DNA from: Kitasatospora kifunensis | GTDB lineage: Bacteria; Actinomycetota; Actinomycetes; Streptomycetales; Streptomycetaceae | NCBI RefSeq assembly: GCF_014203855.1 | Contig: NZ_JACHJV010000001.1 | Span: forward strand, 5,952,001-6,016,000 | Reading direction: 5' to 3' | DNA: 64,000 bases | Shown: positions 34,548 through 44,300 of the stretch, one piece after another | Position numbering within the stretch: the stretch's first letter is position 1 | Layout of the letters: each line of letters starts with the position of its first letter | Notes under the pieces: generated by a model | What the model saw: only the letters and a program-made list of their open reading frames with translations | The model's database searches: none | What the model was told of the DNA's origin: nothing | Made by a program: the position numbers and the translations under genes

Positions 34548-35294
34548 TCAGTGGACCATGATGTCGCCGCGCGTGGTCTTCACCACCACGCTGTGCGGCG
34601 CGTCCGTGGCGGTGTTCGGCAGCGAGACGCTCGGCGACGACCAGGAGCTCTGCGCGTCGACGTGGTAGGTGGCGTCGTGAGGCACCTTGAGGTCGACCCC
34701 GCCGTAGCCCGTGGTGACCTTCAGGGAGGCGGGTGCCGCCGTGAAGGAGGCGCTGACCGCGCCGTCGGTGGTGATCACCTCGGCGTTCGGGGCGCTGCTG
34801 TCGGCGAGGGTCACCGCGCCGTACGTGCTCCGCACGGTCAGCGGGCCGGACGACTGGTCCACCTCGACCCCGCCCAGCCCGGTGGTCAGATCCAGCCGGC
34901 CGGTCAGGCCCTTCGCCTGGATCCCGGCGTCCCCGGTGCTCACCTGCGCGGCCAGGCCGGCCGGCACCGTGATCTGCAGGTGCCCCGAGCAGTCGTTGGA
35001 GCAGCCGGCGGTGACCGTGACGTCCGACCCGGACCGGGTGACGGAGACCTGCGGGACATGGCCCGTGTAGCTGCCGCTCATGGCCACCGTGACCTGCGAG
35101 GAGCCGTCCTGACTCAGCGTCACGCCGAGTCCGTCGGCCTGGACCGTCACCTGGCTGGCGCCGGCCGCGTCCTGCTGCCAGTTGCCGCTGTACGGGTGGT
35201 GCGCCGGAAGCGAGGCGACCACGACCCAACTGGCCACGGTGACGACCGCGACGAGGACGGCCAGCCCTATGAGGAGGCATCCGCGGCGCTTCAT
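34548..35294 (-). CDS. DUF4097-type beta-helical protein, membrane anchored
   Basis: A 248-residue protein with an N-terminal signal or anchor helix (CLLIGLAVLVAVVTVASWVVV) and an external beta-solenoid of the DUF4097 adhesin-like family. Repeating strand units are visible: ITVPAGLAAQVSTGDAGIQAKG, GRLDLTTGLGGVEVDQSSG, LTVRSTYGAVTLADS, LKVTTGYGGVDLKVP. Genes of this family often sit beside NarL-type two-component systems and are thought to act in envelope stress sensing. Here the regulator gene ends 17 nt upstream on the same strand, so it is probably the last gene of a kinase-regulator-DUF4097 operon. Confidence 0.8.
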   Translation of the reverse strand: MKRRGCLLIGLAVLVAVVTVASWVVVASLPAHHPYSGNWQQDAAGASQVTVQADGLGVTLSQDGSSQVTVAMSGSYTGHVPQVSVTRSGSDVTVTAGCSNDCSGHLQITVPAGLAAQVSTGDAGIQAKGLTGRLDLTTGLGGVEVDQSSGPLTVRSTYGAVTLADSSAPNAEVITTDGAVSASFTAAPASLKVTTGYGGVDLKVPHDATYHVDAQSSWSSPSVSLPNTATDAPHSVVVKTTRGDIMVH

Positions 35295-35310
35295 CGGTGT
35301 GGTACTGATC

Positions 35311-35955
35311 TCAAGCTCCCAGGTAGCGCAAAACGGCGAGCACGCGGCGGTGGTCTCCCGCCTCCTGCTGCAGATCGAATTTCACGAAGATGCTGCGGAT
35401 GTACTTCTCCACCGCCGCCGTGCCGATCACCAGATCGGCCGCGATCCCGGCGTTGGAACGGCCCTCCGCCATGGCCGTGAGGACCTCCCGTTCGCGCGGC
35501 GTCAGGGTGGACAGCGGATCCCGCTGCCGGCTGCCGGCCAGCAACTGCTTGACCACCTCCGGGTCGAGGACCGTCTCGCCCGCGGCGACCCGGCGCAGCG
35601 CGTCCACGAACTCCTCGGCGTCCGATACCCGGTCCTTGAGCAGGTAACCGACCCCGTTGTCATTGGTGTTGACCAGGTCGATGGCGTAGCGCTCCTCGAC
35701 GTAGTGGGAGAGCACCAGGACGCCGGTCTCCGGCCAGCGGGCGCGTACCGCCAGTGCGGCGCGCAGGCCCTCGTCCAGGAAGGTGGGCGGCATCCGGACA
35801 TCCGTCACACAGGCGTCCGGCCGGTGTTCGGCCACCGCGCGCAGGAGTTGCTCCCCGTCGCCGACCGCGGCGACCACCTCGATCCCCTGTTCGCTGAGCA
35901 GCAGTTCGATGCCCTGGCGCAGCAGCGCGGAGTCCTCGGCCAGCACTACCCGCAT
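35311..35955 (-). CDS. NarL/LuxR-type response regulator
   Basis: A 214-residue regulator. The receiver domain has the acidic pair in LAEDSALL, the phospho-acceptor Asp52 in CVTDVRMPP, and Lys in YLLKDRV. The C-terminal LuxR-type helix-turn-helix is LTPREREVLTAMAEGRSNAGIAADLVIGTAAVEKYIRSIF, with KY in place of the usual KH. The ATG at 35955 overlaps the end of the kinase gene by 10 nt, so the two are translationally coupled partners. The element at 37395-37410 is a likely target. Confidence 0.92.
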   Translation of the reverse strand: MRVVLAEDSALLRQGIELLLSEQGIEVVAAVGDGEQLLRAVAEHRPDACVTDVRMPPTFLDEGLRAALAVRARWPETGVLVLSHYVEERYAIDLVNTNDNGVGYLLKDRVSDAEEFVDALRRVAAGETVLDPEVVKQLLAGSRQRDPLSTLTPREREVLTAMAEGRSNAGIAADLVIGTAAVEKYIRSIFVKFDLQQEAGDHRRVLAVLRYLGA

Positions 35956-37319
35956 GGCAATTCCACCTCGATCACGGTCGGTCCACCCACCGGACTGCTG
36001 AGCCGGAACCGCCCGTCCACCCCGGACACCCGGTCCGCCAGACCAGTCAGACCCGTGCCGGCCGCGAGGTCGGCTCCGCCATGCCCGTCATCGCCAACCT
36101 TAACGTCCAATCGGGCGCCCTCCCGCCGGATCTCCACCCAAGCGCGGGTCGCATGAGCATGTTTGGCCACATTGGTGAGCGCCTCGGTCACCGTGAAGTA
36201 GGCGACCGCCTCGATGGTGGAGGAGGGGCGCGGCTCCACCAGGACGTCAAGGCGCACCGGCACCGGAGCCAGTGCGGCGACGGCGGAGAGCGACGCCGCC
36301 AGGCCGCGGTCGGTCAGCACCGGCGGGTGCAGGCCACGGGCCAGGTTGCGCAACTCGGCGATGGTGCTGAGGGTTTCCCGCCGGACGTCCTCGACCATCT
36401 TGTTGGTCTCGTGGTCACCGGACTTCTTCAACCGCGAGCTGGCCCGGCCCAAGGTGATCGACATCGCCACCAGCCGTTGCTGGGCACCGTCGTGCAGGTC
36501 CCGCTCGATCCGTTTGCGCTCCGCCTCGGCGGCGTCCACCACCCGGGCTCGACTCTCCGTCAGATCGTTGACCCGCTGCTCCAGTTCCATGCCGCGGGGC
36601 CGGGAGAGCAGTGCGACGGCCAGCGCGGTGTCCAGCGCCAGCAGGAGTTTGACGATCAGTGGGGAGAGGACCGCGCCGACCAGCAGCGCCACCGCCGCGA
36701 CCAGCAGCGCCCGGGGCAGGGAATCCACCACGAACGGCCCGAGCTGGGCCTGCCCGCCGGGCAGGCCCCGGTAGTAGGCCGGAAGCAGCACCAGGGTCAG
36801 CGGCACGGCCCAGATCAGCGCCACCCCGACCACGGTCACCACCGCCACCGGCATCAGCAGTACGAAGTAGCCGATCAGCCGCCAGGTGCAGAAGTTGTGG
36901 ACGAGCGACTGCAGCGACTTGGCCAACCGCCACGACCAGACCGGCGCCGGCAGCTCGTCGAGCTCCAGCCCGCAGGTCACGGCGAACCGGGCGCGCTCGA
37001 CGGCGGCCAGCCGGAACAGCGCCCACCCCGCCGCCACCGTGACCGGCAGGCCCACCAGGCCGGCCGGCGCCAGGCAGACGGCGATGACCAGCACGACCAG
37101 CACGGCCAGTCCCGCCAGCGCCACCAGACCGTCAAGTGCCAGGTGGATCGACGCCCGCCACAGCACGGGGGAGGCCAGCGCGCGCAGCGGATTGCCCGGC
37201 ACCACCTCGCGGGGTGGCCGGGCGTCCGTCCGGGCTCTGCCGGTGGCACGGCCGGCGATGTACTCGGTCAACTGCTTCGGACCCGCTCTCGTGGGCAGTG
37301 CGGGCGGCGACCAGGTCAC
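35946..37319 (-). CDS. Sensor histidine kinase, HisKA_3 type
   Basis: A 457-residue membrane kinase. About four to six transmembrane helices occupy residues 60-240. The dimerisation and phosphorylation helix ERKRIERDLHDGAQQRLVAMS holds the phospho-accepting His276. The ATPase part has the N box ALTNVAKHAHAT and the G boxes DDGHGGAD and GTGLTGLADRVSG. The GTG start at 37319 is the first in frame; no strong ribosome binding site is seen. It pairs with the NarL-type regulator downstream. The signal is unknown, though the linked DUF4097 protein suggests envelope stress. Confidence 0.9.
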   Translation of the reverse strand: MTWSPPALPTRAGPKQLTEYIAGRATGRARTDARPPREVVPGNPLRALASPVLWRASIHLALDGLVALAGLAVLVVLVIAVCLAPAGLVGLPVTVAAGWALFRLAAVERARFAVTCGLELDELPAPVWSWRLAKSLQSLVHNFCTWRLIGYFVLLMPVAVVTVVGVALIWAVPLTLVLLPAYYRGLPGGQAQLGPFVVDSLPRALLVAAVALLVGAVLSPLIVKLLLALDTALAVALLSRPRGMELEQRVNDLTESRARVVDAAEAERKRIERDLHDGAQQRLVAMSITLGRASSRLKKSGDHETNKMVEDVRRETLSTIAELRNLARGLHPPVLTDRGLAASLSAVAALAPVPVRLDVLVEPRPSSTIEAVAYFTVTEALTNVAKHAHATRAWVEIRREGARLDVKVGDDGHGGADLAAGTGLTGLADRVSGVDGRFRLSSPVGGPTVIEVELPCG

Positions 37320-37394
37320 CGTCCGCGCCTCGATTCGACAAGGGGACGGTACCCAACCCGACCACCCGTCGGCAGCGAGGAGAACCCATCAGCG

Positions 37395-37410
37395 GGGGTA
37401 GGGTTTACCC
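37395..37410. promoter_or_regulatory. GGGGTAGGG-type element, copy 2, before the kinase gene
   Basis: GGGGTAGGGTTTACCC lies between the divergent kinase and small membrane protein genes. With flanking bases it forms GGGGGTA...TACCCCC, a dyad. The related copy at 33565-33580 suggests a shared regulator, most likely the adjacent NarL-type protein. Confidence 0.45.
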
Positions 37411-37472
37411 CCCGTCCGGCCGGTGGGTTCACGCTGCCGACCCGGCGCCGCCCGGTGCGACATCGTGGGGAC

Positions 37473-37790
37473 ATGACCGATCGACACTCGAGCGCCGCCG
37501 GCCGCCCCTGCCCGGCCGGCAGGACCGACGACATCGAGCAGTTCCTCGTGCACTACGGGGACACCATCGACGACCGGGTCGCCGAGATCGTCGAAGAGGT
37601 CCTTGGCGAGCAGCTGGGGCGGTACCGGCGCGACGTCGTGCTGCCGGTCACCGTCGCGCTGCTGGCGGCCGCGGCCCTCTCGCTGGCGCTCATGTGGTGG
37701 AGCCCGTGGACAGTCCCCCTGGTGTGGGCCGCCACCTCCGTCATCTGCGTGTCGCTGTCACAGACCGCCCGGATCCCGCGCCGCTCGTAA
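37473..37790 (+). CDS. Small membrane protein, two helices
   Basis: A 105-residue protein with a charged N-terminal half (DDIEQFLVHYGDTIDDRVAEIVEEVLGEQ) and two transmembrane helices (VVLPVTVALLAAAALSLALMWW and VPLVWAATSVICVSL). ATG at 37473 with GTGGGG upstream. It is divergent from the kinase operon and shares the intergenic GGGGTAGGG element, so it may be part of the same stress response. No named family. Confidence 0.6.
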   Translation: MTDRHSSAAGRPCPAGRTDDIEQFLVHYGDTIDDRVAEIVEEVLGEQLGRYRRDVVLPVTVALLAAAALSLALMWWSPWTVPLVWAATSVICVSLSQTARIPRRS

Positions 37791-37849
37791 CGGGCCGCGG
37801 GCGTCCGGGCTGCGACCGCCCCGGACCGGACGGCACCGAAGGCGGCTAC

Positions 37850-38100
37850 GCGGTCCCACCCGCCGGCGGCCTCTGACTGTGCCAGCTCCACCGCGGGCGT
37901 CCGGGCCGGAGACCGGCCGTGGAGCACGTCGAGCAGGCTCGGCACCACGTCGTGCCGGTGGTAGCCGTCGGACAGCTGCGGACGGTCGGCGAAGCCGCCC
38001 AGGTTCGACAGCAGCATCCGGGCCGTGGCGGGGTGGCCGGGCTCGGTGGGCATCCGCCACTCGGACAGGTAGCCGTTGACGTTCCGGTCCAGGTCGAGTT
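37850..38100 (-). pseudogene. Gene fragment of unrecognised family
   Basis: The minus strand reads DLDRNVNGYLSEWRMPTE, then GHPATARMLLSNLGGFADRP and HDVVPSLLDVLHGRSP, which is clearly protein-like and well ordered. It has no start or ribosome binding site; upstream it abuts, at about 38100, a fragment of an NRPS domain on the other strand. It is the inner part of a rearranged gene. I could not name the family. Confidence 0.4.
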
Positions 38101-38274
38101 GCGTACTACGTCGCCCGGGCGACGGTCACTTCGCCGGAACTGGAGCTGTTCCTCAAGCAGGCGCTGCCGGCGGCCAATGTGCCACGCCGCTGGGTCCAGT
38201 TGGAGAGGCTGCCACTGACCGTCAACGGGAAGGTCGACTACCGGTTGCTCGCCGGTGGTTCTCTGCTGCACTGA
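38101..38274 (+). pseudogene. C-terminal end of an adenylation domain (NRPS or ligase remnant)
   Basis: The frame reads AYYVARATVTSPELELFLKQ, then ALPAANVPRRWVQLERLP and LTVNGKVDYRLL, ending in TGA at 38272-38274. LPLTVNGKVDYRLL is the A10 motif with its lysine, and the preceding text fits the A9/A10 subdomain of an AMP-forming ligase. No carrier protein follows and no N-terminal part precedes. It is a leftover of a third, lost adenylating enzyme. Confidence 0.7.
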
Positions 38275-38325
38275 CCGGGAGAGCCGGGCCTCGGGTAGCA
38301 ATGCGCGCGATTTTGCTCAGAGTTG

Positions 38326-38354
38326 TTGACTGATGCTCATTTTGGCTCCATGTT
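38326..38354 (+). promoter_or_regulatory. Possible promoter of the GH95 gene
   Basis: TTGACT (38326-38331), a 17-nt spacer, then CATGTT (38349-38354). The -10 box is weak and lies inside the dyad listed next. Confidence 0.3.
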
Positions 38355-38371
38355 TGACACGTTCGAACATG
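38349..38371. promoter_or_regulatory. Dyad CATGTTTGA-N5-TCGAACATG, likely operator of the GH95 gene
   Basis: Nine-base arms with one mismatch are separated by CACGT, about 75 nt before the GH95 start and overlapping the proposed -10 box. The size and placement suit a LacI- or ROK-type sugar repressor. Confidence 0.45.
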
Positions 38372-38443
38372 TCTCCCCGTCAACTCGGCCCTGGGCGCAC
38401 CCGTGGGTCGTGAGCGTCTGCTCGATCTCTGCTGGAGGCTCTG

Positions 38444-40852
38444 ATGTCGGAAGCCCATCCCTCGCGCAGATCGCTGCTGCGCGGCGCAGCCGCCCTCGGG
38501 GCGATGCTGGCGGTGCCGGCGCTGCCGACGTTCACTCCACGTGCTGCGGCGGCGACCCCGTCCACCGCGAGGGCGGCGGGTCCGGTGCCGGCCGACCGGG
38601 CGACAGTGCTCTGGTACACCTCGCCGGGCACCGAGTCCGCTCTGATGGCGACGGGCCTGCCGGTCGGCAACGGTCGGATCGGCGCCCTGCTCGCCGGTGA
38701 CCCCGGGTACGAGGTCTACCACGTGACCGACGTGACCTTCTGGGAGGGCACGGCCAACGCATCCCTGGACTCCGGCGGGCAGTTCCCCTACGCCGCAACC
38801 GACTTCGGCACGCAGCAGCTGCTCGCCAAGGCGTACTTGAGCATTCCCGCCCACTCGGGCTCCGCCGTCAGCGGCTACCGGCGGCAGTTGGACCTGAGCA
38901 ACGGCCTTGCATCGGTGTCCTACCAGGTCGGCGGTGTCAGCTACCGCCGTGACGTCTGGGCGAGTCATCCGGACGACGTGATCGTCATCCACCTGAGCCA
39001 GAGCGGCGGCGGCAGCTACACCGGCTCCCTCGGCCTGAACGGAACCCACGCCGAAGCCACCGCCGTGGACCCCGGATCGGCCACGGCGTCGTTCACCGGC
39101 ACGCTCGCCAACGGCCTGGCCTACGCGGCACTGGTCCAGGCGACCGGCACCGGCGGCGCGGTCAGCGCCTCGGGGGCGGCGGTGACCTTCACCGACTGCA
39201 CCGACGTCCTGCTCGTCATCAGCGGCGGCACGAACTACTCCCCGGCGGCAGCGGGGTTCATGGACCCGGCCATCGAGCCGGCGAAGGTGGCAGCGCACCA
39301 GGTGTCCCGGGCCGTCGGCCTCGGCGCGTCCGCACTGCTCGGAAACCACCTGGCCGACTACCAGCCGCTGCAGCAGGCGATGACGCTCGACCTCGGCCGC
39401 TCGAGTGCCGCGCAGCGCGCGCTGCCGACCGACCGGCGACTGACCGCAGCGTACGCTGACGGTGCGGCACCGGATCCGGAACTGCACGCCGCCTACGTGC
39501 AGTTCGGCCGGTACCTGATGATCAGCGGCTCCCGTACCAGCCTGCCGATCAACCTCCAGGGACCGTGGCAGCTGGACAACTCGCCCGACTGGATGAGCGA
39601 CTACCACACCGACATCAACGTCCAGATGGTCTACTGGCTCCCGGACCGGGCCGGTCTGCCGTCCTGTTACCAGGCCTTCGCCGACTACTGCGTCAACCAG
39701 CTGCCGCAGTGGGAGGAGCACACCCGGGCACTGTTCAACTCCTCCGCCAACGGGTTCCGCAACTCCTCGGGCCTGATCGCGGGTTGGACCGTCGCGATCT
39801 CCGCCAACATCTACGGCGGCCTCGGTTGGTGGTGGCACCCGGCGGGCAACGCCTGGCTGTGCAACGAGTTGTACGCCCACTACGAGTACTCGCAGGACCC
39901 CGCGTACCTCGCGAAGATCTACCCGCTGCTCAAGGGCGCGTGCCAGTTCTGGGAGGCGCGGCTGATCACCACCAGCTACACGGATGCGGCCGGAGTGAGC
40001 CACACCGTGCTGGTCGACGACGCGGACTGGTCACCCGAGCACGGTCCGACGAACGCGGTCGGCATCACCTACGCGCAGGAGCTGGTCTGGCAGCTGTTCC
40101 AGAACTACCAGGCCGCGGCCGCCACCCTCGGCCAGGACGCGGCCTATGCCGCGACCATCGGCGGGCTGCGGGATCAGCTCTACCTGCCGCAGGTCAGCAA
40201 CCTGACCGGGTGGCTGGAGGAGTGGATGACCCCGCAGGACCTGGACACCTCCGACATCACCCACCGCCACCTGTCGCCGCTGGCCGGCCTGTTCCCGGGG
40301 GACCGGATCACCGCCGACCAGAGCCCGGCGGAGCTGCTCACCGGTGTCACCGACCTGCTGACTGCCCGCGGCATGACCAGCTACGGCTGGGGTGTCGCCT
40401 GGCGCTCGATCTGCTGGTCACGGTTGAAGAACCCGGCCAATGCCTACCAGTGCTTCGTCAACGGCCTCACTCCCTCGGTGGACGGCTCGACCGGCACCGC
40501 GGGGAACTTCTTCGACATCTACGGCGGGCAGGTCTTCCAGATCGACGCCAACATGGGTCTGCCCGCCGCCGTGCTCGAGATGCTGGTCTACAGCCGGCCC
40601 GGCCTGCTCCAGTTGCTCCCGGCGCTGCCGTCGGCCTGGTCGGCCTCCGGCAGTGTCAGCGGAGTCGGCGTCCGCGGCGGATTCACCGTCGACCTCGCCT
40701 GGAGTGCGGGGCAGGTGACCTCGTTCACCCTGCACAACATCGGCCCGGCCACTGCCACCACCACGGTGGCATCGGGCGCGTGGAGCAGGCAGGTGACCCT
40801 TCCGCCCGGACGATCGGCGAGGTTCGACATGCTGGTGCACCGGGCCGCCTGA
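38444..40852 (+). CDS. Secreted glycoside hydrolase family 95 (alpha-L-fucosidase/galactosidase type)
   Basis: An 802-residue enzyme. The N-terminus has a Tat-type signal (SRRSLLRGAAALGAMLAVPALP), so it is exported folded. The GH95 layout follows: an N-terminal beta domain starting LWYTSPGTESALMATGLPVGNGRIGALLAG, a linker, an (alpha/alpha)6 barrel from about residue 350 with PINLQGPWQ, DYHTDINVQMVYW, and DDADWSPEHGPTN, where Glu is the probable general acid. The late motif is FQIDANMGLPAAVLEML. GGAGG lies 7-8 nt before the ATG. It probably removes alpha-linked fucose or galactose from plant polysaccharides. The small secreted protein gene follows after 62 nt. Confidence 0.9.
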   Translation: MSEAHPSRRSLLRGAAALGAMLAVPALPTFTPRAAAATPSTARAAGPVPADRATVLWYTSPGTESALMATGLPVGNGRIGALLAGDPGYEVYHVTDVTFWEGTANASLDSGGQFPYAATDFGTQQLLAKAYLSIPAHSGSAVSGYRRQLDLSNGLASVSYQVGGVSYRRDVWASHPDDVIVIHLSQSGGGSYTGSLGLNGTHAEATAVDPGSATASFTGTLANGLAYAALVQATGTGGAVSASGAAVTFTDCTDVLLVISGGTNYSPAAAGFMDPAIEPAKVAAHQVSRAVGLGASALLGNHLADYQPLQQAMTLDLGRSSAAQRALPTDRRLTAAYADGAAPDPELHAAYVQFGRYLMISGSRTSLPINLQGPWQLDNSPDWMSDYHTDINVQMVYWLPDRAGLPSCYQAFADYCVNQLPQWEEHTRALFNSSANGFRNSSGLIAGWTVAISANIYGGLGWWWHPAGNAWLCNELYAHYEYSQDPAYLAKIYPLLKGACQFWEARLITTSYTDAAGVSHTVLVDDADWSPEHGPTNAVGITYAQELVWQLFQNYQAAAATLGQDAAYAATIGGLRDQLYLPQVSNLTGWLEEWMTPQDLDTSDITHRHLSPLAGLFPGDRITADQSPAELLTGVTDLLTARGMTSYGWGVAWRSICWSRLKNPANAYQCFVNGLTPSVDGSTGTAGNFFDIYGGQVFQIDANMGLPAAVLEMLVYSRPGLLQLLPALPSAWSASGSVSGVGVRGGFTVDLAWSAGQVTSFTLHNIGPATATTTVASGAWSRQVTLPPGRSARFDMLVHRAA

Positions 40853-40914
40853 CCCGCCGCGCGACCGCGTCGTGCGGCCGCCGGGCCGGGTCGACTTCGA
40901 GAGGGATCCGCTTC

Positions 40915-41289
40915 ATGCTGACTCGCCGTACGTCCCTGAGATCCGCCGTCGCCATCCTCGGCGTCGGTGCCGCGATCGCTCTGTGTTCCCCCTCCACGCC
41001 CGCTTTCGCCGCCAACGAGGGCGACCACTGGATCTACACGCCGAACTGCGCCGCCGATCAGGAGGTCCAACTCCAGTTCGTCAACGGCGCCTGGCACGAC
41101 GAGCAGGAACTCAACCCGACCGTCACCGACAACGGCCAGTGCGAGTTCGTCCTGACGGACAACGGCGCGCCCCTTTGGCACTCGAACGGCGGTGGCTCCG
41201 GCTGGTGGTACGACGGTCCGGGTCACAAGATCTGTGCCATCATCTACGAGCCCGCCGACACCAGGGGCGCCCTCGGCATCTGCAACTGA
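40915..41289 (+). CDS. Small secreted protein of unknown function
   Basis: A 124-residue protein with a Sec-type signal (RRTSLRSAVAILGVGAAIALC, cleavage near AFA-ANEG). The mature part of about 90 residues is rich in aromatic and acidic residues, with Cys in PNCAADQEV, QCEFVL, KICAIIY and LGICN, so two disulphides are possible. ATG at 40915 with GAGAGGG upstream. I do not recognise the family; an inhibitor- or lectin-like beta protein would fit. It follows the GH95 gene and may be secreted with it. Confidence 0.65.
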   Translation: MLTRRTSLRSAVAILGVGAAIALCSPSTPAFAANEGDHWIYTPNCAADQEVQLQFVNGAWHDEQELNPTVTDNGQCEFVLTDNGAPLWHSNGGGSGWWYDGPGHKICAIIYEPADTRGALGICN

Positions 41290-41328
41290 AGCCATCGAGT
41301 GTCGGGCGCGGCCGCGACGGCCGGGCCG

Positions 41329-44300
41329 CTACCCGGCGGTGACCTCTTCCAGGTCGGCGAGCAACTCGCAGGCCGTGACCGGGTCCAGGTCGCCGAAGCG
41401 CAGCGGGTACTGGCCCCCGGGCCAGTAGTCGCACGGCGTCGAGCCCAGCCAGACGGTCCGGAAGGCCTGGTGGGTGGCGTCGGCGAGATAGCCGGTGGAG
41501 ATGCCCTCGTCGAGCTGGATGACCAGGTGCACGCCGGGGCCGAGCTGCTTGGAGAACCAGCGCTCGATGCCGGCGTCCTGCGGTTCTCCGCGCTGCCAGC
41601 CGCGCTTGGTCAGGCCGAGCAGTCGGCCCACCGGCGCCTCGCCGCCCTCGAACCGGTGCAGGCGGTGGCCCGCTGCCTCCTGTGGGGTGAACCTGCGTAC
41701 CGGGCGGCGCAGTTGCGGGAAGGGCTGGGCGATCTCGTGGTCGGCGAAGAGCCCGGCCCAGGCCGAGCGGCCCGCGCCGAGGTGCAGGGGGTGGGGCAGG
41801 CGGACGGTCGCGTCCTCGGGGAGGGCGTACCCGTCGTCGTGGACGTCGGCGAAGGTGTGGTCCTCGGTGACCCGGAACGCGGTCGGGGTGCCGGCGCCCG
41901 GCTGCTCGGCGAGCCAGACCAGGCGGCGGGTCAGGTGGCAGACCAGCGGATGACGGACGAACAGCTCGTTGAACTCCGCTGCGGTCCAAGACCGTTGGGT
42001 GAGCATGGCGGCCTCCAGCCGGTGCAGCTGGTCGGCGGCGACGGTCCGGACCTCCCTCTTCAGCGCGGCGAAGCGCTTGCGCTCGGCCGGGGCGAGCTCC
42101 TGGTCGTCCCGGGCGCCGGGGGTGGGCAGGTCCTTGCGCCGCACGCCGTCGCAGTCCCGTACGAAGGGGCGCAGTTGCTCGTCGAAGCCCACGGTGAACC
42201 GCCGCGGGCCGTAGTCGATCACCGTGCTGCCGTCCGGGTCGAGACCGAGGTCGGGGACCAGCCGGTCGGCGAGCTGTCCGGCGCTCAGCCCCAGGCCCTG
42301 CGCGATCTCCTCGATCTTCTCCTGCGCCCGGACCCTGAGTGCCTTGAACTTCACCCGCTGGGCCAGGCTGTGCAGGTGCAGCAGGGCGGTGTCGGTGCCG
42401 ATCGCGGCCAGCACGTCCAGGCCCTCGACCGCCCGGTGGTGCGCGCCCTCGCCGGGCCAGGAACGCAGCACCGGGGAGAGCCGGCGCACCGTCTCGTCGT
42501 CCCCGAGGAGACCGAGTGCGTGCAGGATCCAGCTCTCCTTGGCCGGCAGGGCGGCCTGCTGCCACTGCTCGAACAGCGACCAGGCGAACTCGGCCAGCGA
42601 ATCGGCGCGGCAGGCCTGGCGGACGACGGCGAGGCCGGGGTAGGGCTGGCCGGGCTTGGAGAGGGCGAGGACGGTCAGCACGTGCCGGACCGCCTCCGGT
42701 GGCAGCGCGGCGCCCGAGGTGAGCAGCAGCTGCGGCAGCACGGCGGGCTGCACCCAGGCGGGCGGTTCGGGCAGCCTGGCGGGCAGCGTGCTCTCCAGCG
42801 GGTCCGCGGCCAGGATCGCGCCGACGATCTCGGCGGCCTGCGTGCCGTAGCGGGCGCTCACGGCGGCCAGCACGGCCTCGTCGCCCTCGGGCGCCGCGGC
42901 CAGGCGCAGGGCCTGCTCGGCGGCCTGCCGAACCGCCCCCGCCGGGCCGACCGCGTCGGGGACCAGCAGCAGGGCGGCGGCGGTCCCGTGCCGGGCGAAC
43001 CAGGAACGGGCGGTCGGCTGCAGCGTTTTGAGCCTGATCAGCCAGTCCGCGAGCAGCCGTGCCACGGCGGCGTCGCGGAACGGGAAGAGCAGCGAGGCCA
43101 GTTTCGCCGGCCTGGCCGCCGCGACCGCCAGGGTCGTCGGGAGCGCCGTCAGGCCGTACTTGGCGATGACGGGGCGCAGCTCTGCCGCGTTGTCGCCCCA
43201 GTGCACGACGGGCCGCCAGCTCTCGAGCCAGGGGGCGAGCTCGTCGGCGGGCCCCTTCAGCAGCAGCCGTCGCGCGGACCAGAAGGCCGTCTCGGGGCGC
43301 AGGACCTTGACCGCCTCCGCCGCCCAGTCGTCCGCGTCCGGATACCCCCACATGTCGTCGTACGCCGCCCAGCTCTCCTGCTCACCCTCCTGCCAGGCCA
43401 GCTGCGGTGCGTCCGGCTGCAGACCGGTGAGGACGCGCGGGCTGCGGCGCGAGCGCTTGCGCGTCCACGGCGGCGAGACCAGCAGCGCGGGCAGCTCCGC
43501 CGGCGCCGCCTCGGCGACCTGCTCCCGGTCGACGCCGAGCGAGTGGACCAACTCGACGGCCGCCGGGTCGAGTTCCTGCAGCAGCTGGGGCAACACCGCC
43601 CGGTGCACGGCCAGATGCGTGCGCAGGAGGTGCCGCGCGGTCGTGGCGGCCTTGCCGTCGGCGAGCGCCGCCGCGGCCAACAGCCGGGTGGCCCGGCGCG
43701 GATACCGCTCCATGGCCTGCTGGAGGGCGGGGCGGGTGAACTTGTCGTCCAGCCGGGAGAGCAGCATGCCGAAGGCGTCATCGCTCGGGAACCGCGCCAC
43801 CGCGGCGGTGACGGCACGCAGCTGTTCGGCACCGTCGGCGGTCTCGATCGCCTCGCGGAGCAACGGGACGCAGGCCATGCCGAGAGCCTCGGCGAGCGTG
43901 GCGATGAGCGCCACCGACCAGGGGAGCACGAAGCGACGCGGGTCCGGAGCGAGGCGGCTCACCTGCGCCGGATCGTCGAGCACGCGCAGCAGCAGCGGCC
44001 GCAGGGTCTCCCAGTCGGTGCGGACGTGGTCCGGCTGGTCGTTCAGGCAGTCCTCGGCCCAGCCGGGCGTGCCGGGGGCGAGGTAGCCGGTGACGAGGCG
44101 GCGCCGGGGTGTGTCGCGGCAGCGCGCGAGCGCGGCGACGGTCTGCTCGTACGTAGCCTCGTCCGCGGCGGCCAGCAGCGCCCGGACCCGGTCCGCCGAC
44201 CCTCCCGTCACGTGCAGCTGGGGGTAGTCGCGCGCGGCGCGGAACCGCGGCGGCGGATACGCCCCAGGGACGCTGCGGTGCGACCGGTTGCTGGCGATCT

